Part shown: piece by piece, positions 8,430 through 15,057 of the stretch
Position numbering within the stretch: position 1 is the first letter of the stretch
Layout: each line of letters starts with the position of its first letter
NCBI GenBank assembly: GCA_963813495.1
Contig: CAWEZC010000001.1
Location: 248,001-312,000 of the forward strand
Source: JACVRW01 sp963813495
Lineage (GTDB): Bacteria; Actinomycetota; Thermoleophilia; Solirubrobacterales; Thermoleophilaceae
Direction of reading: 5' to 3'
DNA: 64,000 nucleotides
Program-made: the position numbers and the translations under genes
The notes under the pieces: generated by a model
What the model was told of the DNA's origin: nothing
Seen by the model: the letters and a program-made list of their open reading frames with translations, nothing else
Databases searched by the model: none

Positions 8430-9665
8430 ATGGAGGCTCTCGATGCGCTCGCGGTCGCCCTGCGAGGGCGCCTGATCGAGCGCGCGCGCTCGGGGGAGGC
8501 CGGAGCGGCCGCGGGTGTCGATCTCGAGACCGAGGTGCGCGAGCTCGTGGGGCGCGAGGCGGCGCCGCTGCCCGAAGCGGAACGCGAGGCCCTGTGTGCA
8601 CGCGTGGTCCTGCTGGCCACCGGCCTGGGTCCGCTCGAGCCGCTGCTGTCCGATCCCTCGGTCGACGAGGTGATGGTCAACGGGCCCGGTGCCGTGTACG
8701 TCGAACGGCGCGGGCGGCTGGAGCGCACCGGGGTGGTGTTCGCGGGCGACGCCGAGCTGCTGCATGCGATCGAGCGCATCCTCGCGCCGCTGGGCCGTCG
8801 GGTGGACGAGGCGTCACCGCTCTGCGACGCGCGGTTGGCCGACGGCTCGCGCGTCAACGTGGTAATCCCGCCGCTGGCTCTCTCGGGCCCGTGCCTGACC
8901 GTGCGGCGCTTTCGGCGCGAGGGCTTTTCCCTGCGCGACCTGGTGAAGGGCGGGACGCTCCCGGCGGATGTCGCCGAGCTGCTGGCCCTGTGCGTGGCGG
9001 CGCGTGCATCGCTGCTCGTGAGCGGCGGCACCGGGTCGGGCAAGACGACGACTCTCAACGCGCTCTCGGGAGCGATCCCGGGGGAGGAGCGCATCGTGAC
9101 GATCGAGGACGCCGCCGAGCTGCGGCTGCGCCAGCGCCATGTGGTGCGGCTGGAGGCGCGGCCGGCCAACCTCGAGGGGAAGGGCGAGGTGACCATCCGG
9201 CAGCTCGTGCGCAACGCGCTGCGCATGAGACCCGACCGCATCGTGGTGGGAGAGGTGCGCGGGGCCGAGGCCCTCGACATGCTCCAGGCGCTGAACACGG
9301 GGCACGACGGCTCGCTCACCACCCTCCACGCCAACTCGCCGACCGACGCTCTGCGGCGGCTCGAGACGCTGGCGCTGATGGCGGGGGTCGGCCTCCCGCA
9401 TGCGGCGGTGCGCGACCAGGTAGCGAGCGCCCTCGACCTGGTGGTCCACCAGGCGCGACTGGCGGACGGCTCGCGCGCGGTGGAGTCGGTCACCGAGGTG
9501 GTGCGTGTGGCGGGCGGCGCAGGTGCCCGCGAGCTGTATCGCCGCGGCGGCACGCTCAGGCCGCTGGGAGACGGGCCACTGGCACGACGGCTGGCCGGCC
9601 TCCGCAGACCGGAAGCCCGTCCGGCGGGTGACGCGGAAACGGCGAGCATGGGGGTGCGCGTATGA
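8430..9665 (+). CDS. cpaF: Tad pilus/secretion ATPase, CpaF-like
   Basis: A 411-residue type II/IV secretion ATPase of the CpaF (TadA) class. The N-terminal domain ends in DEVMVNGPGAVYVERRG, typical of CpaF. Walker A is GGTGSGKTTT, the Asp box is RIVTIEDAAELRL, Walker B is PDRIVVGEVRG with the arginine finger nearby, and the His box is HDGSLTTLHANS. Such ATPases power assembly of Tad pili or related export. It is first in an operon with tadB and tadC, joined by an ATGA overlap. CpaE, pilin, prepilin peptidase and secretin genes are not adjacent. Confidence 0.92.
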   Translation: MEALDALAVALRGRLIERARSGEAGAAAGVDLETEVRELVGREAAPLPEAEREALCARVVLLATGLGPLEPLLSDPSVDEVMVNGPGAVYVERRGRLERTGVVFAGDAELLHAIERILAPLGRRVDEASPLCDARLADGSRVNVVIPPLALSGPCLTVRRFRREGFSLRDLVKGGTLPADVAELLALCVAARASLLVSGGTGSGKTTTLNALSGAIPGEERIVTIEDAAELRLRQRHVVRLEARPANLEGKGEVTIRQLVRNALRMRPDRIVVGEVRGAEALDMLQALNTGHDGSLTTLHANSPTDALRRLETLALMAGVGLPHAAVRDQVASALDLVVHQARLADGSRAVESVTEVVRVAGGAGARELYRRGGTLRPLGDGPLARRLAGLRRPEARPAGDAETASMGVRV

Positions 9666-10528
9666 GTTCGGCCGTCGTGATGGCCCTGATCGCCGGGGCT
9701 GCCGCCGCCCTGGCCGCGTGGGATCTGCTCGGGCGGCTGGCCGGCAGTGTGGGAGCGCGGGCCCCGGCGCTGGCGCGGGGCGGGGCGGGGCTCGTCGACG
9801 TGCTCGTGCGGCAGGGCCGCGAGGGTCGCGACCCGGGAACGGCCGAGCGCCGGCGCCTGCTGCTGGCCGGTGCGTTCATCGCCTTCCTCGTCGGGGCGGC
9901 GCTCGCCGGCCCGCTGCCGGGGCTCGCACTCGCGGCTGGAGGCCCCTGGGCCGTCTCCCGTGTTCTGCGCGCGCGCCGCCGGCGCTACCGGCGTGCGGTG
10001 GACGCCGGGGTGGCGCAGGTCTCCCTGGCGCTGGCCGACGCGCTCGGCGGCGGCCATTCGCTCAGGGGGGCGGTGGCGGAGGCGGCCGGGGGTGTGAGCG
10101 GAGCGGCCGGCCACGAGCTGGGGCGGGCGGCGGCCGAGCTGTCGGCCGGGGCCACCACCGAGGAGGCGCTCGAGGGCATGCGCACGCGGGCCGGCTCGCC
10201 CCGGCTCGACACACTGGTGGCCGCCTGCTTGCTGCAGCAGCGCGCCGGCGGTGACCTCGGCCGGCTGCTGCGGGAGAGCGCTCGTGCGATGGAGGACCAG
10301 GCCCGGCTGGAGGACGAGGTCAGGGCGGCCACGGCCCAGGCCCGCTTCACCGGCCTCATCGTGATCCTCATGCCGCTGGGCGGCGCACTGCTCACCGAAC
10401 TGGCCAGCCCCGGGTGGTTTGCCGGCCTCTGGAGCTCGTTCCTGACCGCCTGGCTGGTGGGCCTCGCCATCGCCCTGCAGGCACTGGCCGCCTTCCTGAT
10501 GCGCCGGCTCGGGCGGGTGAGAGCGTGA
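9662..10528 (+). CDS. tadB: Tad inner-membrane platform protein TadB
   Basis: A protein of 288 residues with a type II secretion F (GspF) domain. Two N-terminal hydrophobic stretches precede the cytoplasmic helical domain (about residues 115-225), which has the AGVAQVSLALADALGGGHSLRGAV pattern seen in TadB, split here by variable residues. A final membrane pair lies near the C-terminus. With TadC it should form the membrane platform turned by the CpaF ATPase. The ATG overlaps the cpaF stop as ATGA, and the 3' end overlaps tadC as GTGA. Confidence 0.85.
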   Translation: MSSAVVMALIAGAAAALAAWDLLGRLAGSVGARAPALARGGAGLVDVLVRQGREGRDPGTAERRRLLLAGAFIAFLVGAALAGPLPGLALAAGGPWAVSRVLRARRRRYRRAVDAGVAQVSLALADALGGGHSLRGAVAEAAGGVSGAAGHELGRAAAELSAGATTEEALEGMRTRAGSPRLDTLVAACLLQQRAGGDLGRLLRESARAMEDQARLEDEVRAATAQARFTGLIVILMPLGGALLTELASPGWFAGLWSSFLTAWLVGLAIALQALAAFLMRRLGRVRA

Positions 10529-11463
10529 GCGTGGACCCCGAGGTGGCGCTGGCGTTCGTGGCGGTGGCCGCGGCGGTGGCAGGTCTCGTGCTGCTCGCGT
10601 CGCCCCTGACGGCGCGGGCCGTGGGAGGGTGGAGGAGGGGCGGCGGCGATGCGGGCCGCATGAGCGGCGGCGAGGACGACCCGGCCCCCTTGCGCCGCGC
10701 GCTGCGTCATCCGCGCCCGCTCCGCATCCTGGTGGCGCTCGGCACGCGCCTGCGCCCGGGAGCCGGCGGTGCGCCGCTCGACCTCAGGGCCCGGATCGCG
10801 GCGGCAGGCGATCCGGCCGGTGTCGGCGTCCGCGAGCTGATGGCGGCCAAGGTGGGAGCGGCCCTGGGCGCGGGCGGCACCGGAGCCGGGCTCGCCTCGC
10901 TCGCGCCCGGCCGGCTGGGCTTCGCGATCGTGCTGGCCGCTCCGGTGGCGGGCTTTCTGGCCCCCGACCTGTGGCTCTCGCGACTGGCCGCCGAACGCGC
11001 CCGGCGAGTTCGCCGCGAGCTGCCGGCGCTGCTCGACCTGCTGCGCGTGACCGTGGAAGCCGGGCCCTCCCTGAGCGAGGCGTTGCGGTCGGTGGGCGGG
11101 CGGGCCGAGGGGACACTGGCGCGCGAGTTCCAGGCCGTGGGCCGGCAGGTGGGCCTCGGCGTGCCGCTCGCCGGTGCCCTGGAGCGACTGGTGGAGCGCG
11201 TTCCGCTGCCAGAGGTGCGCGCGCTGGTTACGGCCCTCGACCGGGCCCGCCGTCACGGCGCCCCGCTGGCCGAGACCCTGACCGCTCAGGCGCGCGACTC
11301 ACGGGCCGCGCTCGCACGCAGGATCCGCGAGGACGCGGCTCGCGCCGGGCCCAAGATCCAGCTCGTGGTCGCGCTGCTGCTGGTGCCCTCGGTGCTCCTC
11401 CTGGTGGCGGCGGCTCTCGCCTCGGCGCTGCTGGGTGGCGAGGGCGGGGTGATCCCGGTGTAG
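10525..11463 (+). CDS. tadC: Tad inner-membrane platform protein TadC
   Basis: A protein of 312 residues with a GspF-type domain. The cytoplasmic domain contains ELPALLDLLRVTVEAGPS and LADALERL-like segments, and the C-terminal PKIQLVVALLLVPSVLLL helix is characteristic of TadC. The GTG at 10525 is chosen because it overlaps the tadB stop as GTGA; longer in-frame versions enter tadB. It is the second platform subunit. The operon seems to end here, since the next gene has its own strong Shine-Dalgarno site and an unrelated product. Confidence 0.83.
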   Translation: MSVDPEVALAFVAVAAAVAGLVLLASPLTARAVGGWRRGGGDAGRMSGGEDDPAPLRRALRHPRPLRILVALGTRLRPGAGGAPLDLRARIAAAGDPAGVGVRELMAAKVGAALGAGGTGAGLASLAPGRLGFAIVLAAPVAGFLAPDLWLSRLAAERARRVRRELPALLDLLRVTVEAGPSLSEALRSVGGRAEGTLAREFQAVGRQVGLGVPLAGALERLVERVPLPEVRALVTALDRARRHGAPLAETLTAQARDSRAALARRIREDAARAGPKIQLVVALLLVPSVLLLVAAALASALLGGEGGVIPV

Positions 11464-11495
11464 CCTGCCCGCCCCTCTCTACCGAAGGAGTAAGA

Positions 11496-11810
11496 GTGAT
11501 TGCCCGCATCTGGCGCGGAGCCGTGAAGCGCGACGATGGCGATGCCTACGCCGCCTACATGCAGGAGACCGGCGTGGCCGGGTACTCGGCGGTCTCCGGG
11601 AATCTCGGAGTGACCATGCTCCGACGCGACGTCGGCGACCGCTGCGAGTTCCTGATGTTCTCGCTGTGGGAGTCGCTCGATGCCGTCAAGGCCTTCGCGG
11701 GCGACAACCACGAGACCGCGGTGTTCTATCCCGAGGACGACCGCTTCCTGATCGAGCGCGACGAGACCTCCTCGCACTGGGAGGTCGCCGCGCGCGTCGG
11801 GACGCCGTAG
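11496..11810 (+). CDS. Antibiotic biosynthesis monooxygenase (ABM)-like small protein
   Basis: A small protein of 104 residues with a probable dimeric ferredoxin-like fold. IARIWRGAVK at the start, a central VTMLRRD...EFLMFSLWESLDAVKAFAG block and FYPEDDRFLIERDE near the end match a common family annotated as ABM-domain or uncharacterised. The start is a GTG with a good Shine-Dalgarno sequence (GAAGGAG, 11484-11490) five bases upstream. Substrate and role are unknown; some relatives act on heme or quinones, others have no catalytic residues. It lies 32 bases after tadC and may or may not belong to that operon. Confidence 0.75.
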   Translation: MIARIWRGAVKRDDGDAYAAYMQETGVAGYSAVSGNLGVTMLRRDVGDRCEFLMFSLWESLDAVKAFAGDNHETAVFYPEDDRFLIERDETSSHWEVAARVGTP

Positions 11811-11825
11811 GGTGGCCGTCCGCCC

Positions 11826-12392
11826 CTAGCAGGACACGATCAGATGGAATGAACGGTCGACGGGCGCGCCGGCGCTGTTGCGTGCGAGCACGCGCACGCC
11901 GTTCACGTTGCCCGCCGCCGAGGTCACGGAGATCTGCCCCGTGCCGGGCGCCGAGGCCGACTCGTCGCCGAGGGTCGCGAAGTACGCGCAGTTGCGCACG
12001 TCGGCGTCGAAGATCGCCACGTACACGCCCTCGCCGCTGCGCGCGACGGAGGTCACGCCGCGCCCGCGCACCGCCGCGCCGTTGGGGGCGACCACCACGT
12101 GACGGGCGAGCCCGTCGGCCACGCCGGAGGTGGGCACCTTGCCGATCTTGGCCGCATCGAGCTTGGCCGGATCGAGCGCCTGCTCCTTGACCGCGTTGGG
12201 GCCGAAGCCGTCGGGCTTGGCCTCATTGCCGCGGAGCGTGCCGTCCTTGAAGTCACGGTTGCGGATCGAGCCGTTCACGATGTCGGACGAGCTGATGGTG
12301 GCCACCGCGTAGGAAACGCCGCTCATCGCGACGAACAGAGCAAGGCAGGCCACGAGCATGGCGGGTGAGGGCAGGCGCAGGAAACGCTTCAT
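11826..12392 (-). CDS. Secreted or membrane-anchored hypothetical protein
   Basis: A protein of 188 residues. The N-terminus MKRFLRLPSPAMLVAC followed by a hydrophobic stretch and SGVSYAVA is a signal peptide or signal anchor of a kind that recurs in Thermoleophilia proteins. The mature part has repeated short beta-like motifs (SSDIVNGSIRNRDFKDGTLRG, broken by turns) and ends in HLIVSC; the final Cys and a single internal Cys (RNCAYF) could form a disulfide. It resembles surface proteins of unknown function. The ATG at 12392 has GGAGGT nine bases upstream (12402-12407, minus strand), which decides the start over longer in-frame versions. Confidence 0.72.
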   Translation of the reverse strand: MKRFLRLPSPAMLVACLALFVAMSGVSYAVATISSSDIVNGSIRNRDFKDGTLRGNEAKPDGFGPNAVKEQALDPAKLDAAKIGKVPTSGVADGLARHVVVAPNGAAVRGRGVTSVARSGEGVYVAIFDADVRNCAYFATLGDESASAPGTGQISVTSAAGNVNGVRVLARNSAGAPVDRSFHLIVSC

Positions 12393-12436
12393 CTGGATCG
12401 GACCTCCGGTCCTGTCGGGTCGGACTGCTTGATCAC
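12389..12436 (-). other. Possible 15-residue leader ORF before the secreted protein
   Basis: On the minus strand a GTG at 12436 opens a 15-codon frame whose TGA overlaps the ATG of the next gene as ATGA. The GTG lies inside GGAGGTGATC (12440-12431), a perfect match to the 16S rRNA anti-Shine-Dalgarno tail. It could couple translation, or the motif may simply be a second ribosome site. Weak evidence. Confidence 0.2.
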
Positions 12437-12481
12437 CTCCCCCAACAGGGCCGGTGCCCTCTGGTTGCGGGACAGGCAGCG

Positions 12482-12523
12482 ATCCTGCAAGACCGCGTGC
12501 AGGCGCTCGTTTGCACGCAGGAT
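12482..12523. repeat. Imperfect inverted repeat upstream of mraZ
   Basis: Inner arms GCGTGCA (12495-12501) and TGCACGC (12512-12518) pair around a 10-base loop; outer arms ATCCT (12482-12486) and AGGAT (12519-12523) extend the stem across an 8-base bulge. No T-run follows, so it is not a standard terminator. It lies in the non-coding stretch 12437-12665, where I see no gene. Confidence 0.4.
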
Positions 12524-12665
12524 TGCGCCCAGAGCGGGCTTCTGGGGACATGGCGGTCACCCGATGGGGATCGGGTCCCACCCCTCACCACCGCCCACAA
12601 AGCGGCTCGCAGAGCGAAATATGGGCGCGCGCGCACGCAGCAAGGCAGGCCGCTCGGACGGAACT

Positions 12666-12711
12666 GTGGGGAAGGGTGTTGCAGAGTGGGGCACAGTGGG
12701 GTACGGTGGCA
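12666..12711 (+). promoter_or_regulatory. MraZ operator array overlapping a putative mraZ promoter
   Basis: TGGGG occurs at 12667, 12687 and 12697, with degenerate copies TGTTG at 12677 and TGGCA at 12707, so five units sit at an exact 10-bp period. This matches the known MraZ recognition pattern of TGGGN repeats with 5-bp spacers upstream of mraZ genes. Within the array TTGCAG (12679-12684) and TACGGT (12702-12707) are separated by 17 bases and look like -35 and -10 elements. MraZ bound here would therefore cover its own promoter. The promoter elements are inferred. Confidence 0.75.
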
Positions 12712-12722
12712 CCCAGCAATCG

Positions 12723-12761
12723 ACCGGAGTGGCGGGGCTCCTCCCACTCCGCCACTCCGGT
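12723..12761. repeat. Perfect 13-bp inverted repeat in the mraZ leader
   Basis: ACCGGAGTGGCGG (12723-12735) and its exact reverse complement (12749-12761) flank a 13-base pyrimidine-rich loop. It lies just downstream of the predicted transcription start and 26 bases before the mraZ TTG codon. No T-run follows. It could be an RNA hairpin affecting mraZ translation, or a protein-binding palindrome. Confidence 0.6.
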
Positions 12762-12787
12762 CCAACTCCTTCGCAGGGATATGACCT

Positions 12788-13222
12788 TTGGCGTTTCGAG
12801 GCCACTTCGAGCACTCGCTGGATGCAAAGAACCGCCTGGCCATCCCGGCCCGGTTCCGCGCCGCCTTCTCGAACGGGACGGTGCTGGCCAAGGACCCGGA
12901 GCAGTGCGTGGCGGTGTGGACGCCCGAGACGCATGAGTCGATCATCGAGCGCGCGCTCGGCAACCTGAACCCGATGGGCTCCGAGTACCGCAAGCTGTCG
13001 CGCTTCTACCAGGGCAACTCCTTCGAGATCGACCTCGACGCGAGCGGCCGCGTGACGCTGCCCCCACCGCTCCTCGCACACGCGGGTATCGAGAAGGAGG
13101 TCGTGGTGGTGGGCGTGGGGGACCACCTGGAGGTCTGGGGCCGCGATCGCTGGCAGCAGGTACAGGAGGCGCTCGACGCCGAGATCGAGGAGGTGACGGA
13201 GCGCCTTGGCCATCCTTCTTGA
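12788..13222 (+). CDS. mraZ: Transcriptional regulator MraZ
   Basis: A protein of 144 residues made of two SpoVT/AbrB-like repeats, as in all MraZ proteins. The first begins FRGHFEHSLDAKNRLAIPARFR and the second contains FEIDLDASGRVTLPP, each carrying the conserved D-x-(K/S)-x-R core. MraZ is a DNA-binding ring protein that regulates the division and cell wall cluster by binding its own promoter. The start is TTG at 12788; an ATG at 12781 is out of frame. The AGGG at 12775-12778 is a weak ribosome site. rsmH follows after one base. Confidence 0.95.
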   Translation: MAFRGHFEHSLDAKNRLAIPARFRAAFSNGTVLAKDPEQCVAVWTPETHESIIERALGNLNPMGSEYRKLSRFYQGNSFEIDLDASGRVTLPPPLLAHAGIEKEVVVVGVGDHLEVWGRDRWQQVQEALDAEIEEVTERLGHPS

Positions 13223-13223
13223 C

Positions 13224-14180
13224 ATGAGCCGCACGCACGTACCCGTTCTCGCCGGTGAGCTGATCGACCTGACCCGGCCGGACCCGGGCGACACGGTGGT
13301 CGACTGCACCTTTGGCGCGGGCGGCCACGCGCGCCTGGTGGCTGAGCGGATCGGCGTCTCGGGCACGCTCGTCTGCATCGACCGCGACCCTGCCGCGGAC
13401 GATCGCTTCGCGGAGTTCGCGACCGAGGTGGCCTGCCAGACGCGCTTCCTGCGCATGGATTACGCCGAGGGACTCGAGCTGCTCGGCGAGGAGGAGCTCG
13501 AAGCGGACCTCGTCTATCTCGATCTCGGCATTTCCTCCATGCAGGTCGACGCGCGCGAGCGCGGCTTCTCCTACTCCTACGACGCTCCGCTCGACATGCG
13601 CATGGACACCTCCCAGGAGCTCGACGCGCGTGCGGTAGTCAACGACTGGGACGAGCGCCAGCTCACGCAGCTGTTCAAGCGCTACGGCGAGGACCCGAAC
13701 GCGCGCCGGATCGCGCGCGAGATCGTGCGTCGCCGCGTGCGCATGCCGATCGAGACCACCGGCGAGCTGGTGGCGGCAATCGAGGCCGCGCTGCCGGCCG
13801 CGGTGAGGCGCAACTTCGGCGGCGGCCATCCGGCCAAACGGGTCTTCCAGGCCGTGCGTATAGCCGTCAACGCGGAGCTCGAGTCTCTCGACCGCGCCCT
13901 GCCGCTGGCCTGGAGTCTTCTGCGCGAGGATGGGCGCTTCGCCGCGATCTCGTTCCACTCGCTCGAGGACCGGCGCGTCAAGCGCTTCCTGGTCGAGCGG
14001 GCGCGCGGTTGTGTCTGCCCGCCCGACTTTCCCGTCTGCGTGTGTGGGCACGAGCCCGAGGCGGAGCTGCTCACCAGGCGCGCGGTGGCACCCAGCCCCG
14101 GCGAGGTGGCCGACAATCCACGGGCCAAGTCCGGCCGGCTGCGCGCCGCCCGCAAGCTGGCCTCCGAGGGCGGCCGCTGA
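13224..14180 (+). CDS. rsmH: 16S rRNA (cytosine(1402)-N4)-methyltransferase RsmH
   Basis: A 318-residue RsmH (MraW). THVPVLAGEL is the family N-terminus, VVDCTFGAGGHA is SAM motif I, and the C-terminal block FAAISFHSLEDRRVKRF followed by CVCPPDFPVCVCG and NPRAKSGRLR is diagnostic. It methylates N4 of C1402 in the decoding centre of 16S rRNA. The ATG at 13224 fits the family start; a TTG at 13206 would overlap mraZ. It shares a base with the ftsL-like start (TGATG). Confidence 0.96.
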   Translation: MSRTHVPVLAGELIDLTRPDPGDTVVDCTFGAGGHARLVAERIGVSGTLVCIDRDPAADDRFAEFATEVACQTRFLRMDYAEGLELLGEEELEADLVYLDLGISSMQVDARERGFSYSYDAPLDMRMDTSQELDARAVVNDWDERQLTQLFKRYGEDPNARRIAREIVRRRVRMPIETTGELVAAIEAALPAAVRRNFGGGHPAKRVFQAVRIAVNAELESLDRALPLAWSLLREDGRFAAISFHSLEDRRVKRFLVERARGCVCPPDFPVCVCGHEPEAELLTRRAVAPSPGEVADNPRAKSGRLRAARKLASEGGR

Positions 14181-15052
14181 TGGGGCGGGCGGCAGCCGCG
14201 GCAGCTCCGCGGCGGGCAACCGCTCACGCTCCGCGCACGCGCCACCAAGCCGGCTCCGCCTCATACGCGGGAACCCGCCGCCGTTCCGGAGCCGGGCCGC
14301 GGGTCAGCGCCCAGGGCGCCGCCACCGTGACCCTGCCCGTTCGCGTCGTCAACGCCCCCTTCACGCGCGCCGCGCGCGCCCGCACGAGCCGCGTCCTCGA
14401 CTCCCTGCTCGCCGGCCGCGGCTGGATCGCCCTGGTCTTCCTGCTGCTCGCGGGCATCGTGTTCTTCAACGTCGACCTTCTCCAGATGAACCGCGAGATC
14501 GCTCAGAACGCGGAGACGATCTCGACGCTCAAGCGTGACAACGCCCGGCTGCTGCTCGAGGAGGCACGGCTGGCCAACAGCGAGCGCGTGCAGGAGGAGG
14601 CCGCGGCCCTGGGTCTCGTGCTGCCGGCCCCCGGCCAGGTGCGCTACCTCAAGGCGCGCCCCTCGATCGACGCGCGGCGAGCGTCGCGGAGCATGGCCGG
14701 TCCCAGCGCGGGCTACCTGCCTGAGGACGGCACCAACGAGCAGGCCGCCGCCGAATCGCCCGGGGACGCCACCGGAACGGAGACCACTCCCGGCGGCTCG
14801 GCCCTCGATCCCGCCACCGGGCTTCCCGTCGATCCCGCGACCGGCCGGACCACCTACGACCCGGTGACCGGAGCCGCGATCGATCCCGCCACGGGACTGC
14901 CCTACGACCCGGCCACGGCCACCACCGACACGACGGGCGTCCCGGCGAGCGGCGCGAGCGCCGGGGGCGCGGATCCGGCCACGGGCGCCGCCTCCGGCTC
15001 GCGCGCCACCGGCCTTGCCACCGACCCGGCCACCGGCGCGCCGGCCGGCTAG
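14180..15052 (+). CDS. ftsL: FtsL-like division protein with C-terminal DPATG repeats
   Basis: A protein of 290 residues in the ftsL position. A basic cytoplasmic N-terminus is followed by one membrane helix (about 81-98) and a coiled coil (about 99-145) ending in a hydrophobic segment GLVLPAPGQVRYL, the topology of FtsL/DivIC. FtsL links FtsQ and FtsB/DivIC to the FtsWI synthase. Unusually, residues 209-290 form a low-complexity extracytoplasmic tail with repeats of DPATG or DPVTG, spaced 8-14 residues in the first part. Ordinary FtsL proteins are about 100-130 residues and stop after the coiled coil. An in-frame GTG at 14327 (residue 50) is an alternative start. Confidence 0.8.
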   Translation: MGRAAAAAAPRRATAHAPRTRHQAGSASYAGTRRRSGAGPRVSAQGAATVTLPVRVVNAPFTRAARARTSRVLDSLLAGRGWIALVFLLLAGIVFFNVDLLQMNREIAQNAETISTLKRDNARLLLEEARLANSERVQEEAAALGLVLPAPGQVRYLKARPSIDARRASRSMAGPSAGYLPEDGTNEQAAAESPGDATGTETTPGGSALDPATGLPVDPATGRTTYDPVTGAAIDPATGLPYDPATATTDTTGVPASGASAGGADPATGAASGSRATGLATDPATGAPAG

Positions 15053-15057
15053 CGCTC

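Noticed and set aside
8377..8601. N-terminal extension of the cupin protein
   Set aside because: The extra frame is Arg/Pro/Ala-rich shadow sequence crossing the cpaF start; the ATG at 8373 fits a cupin.
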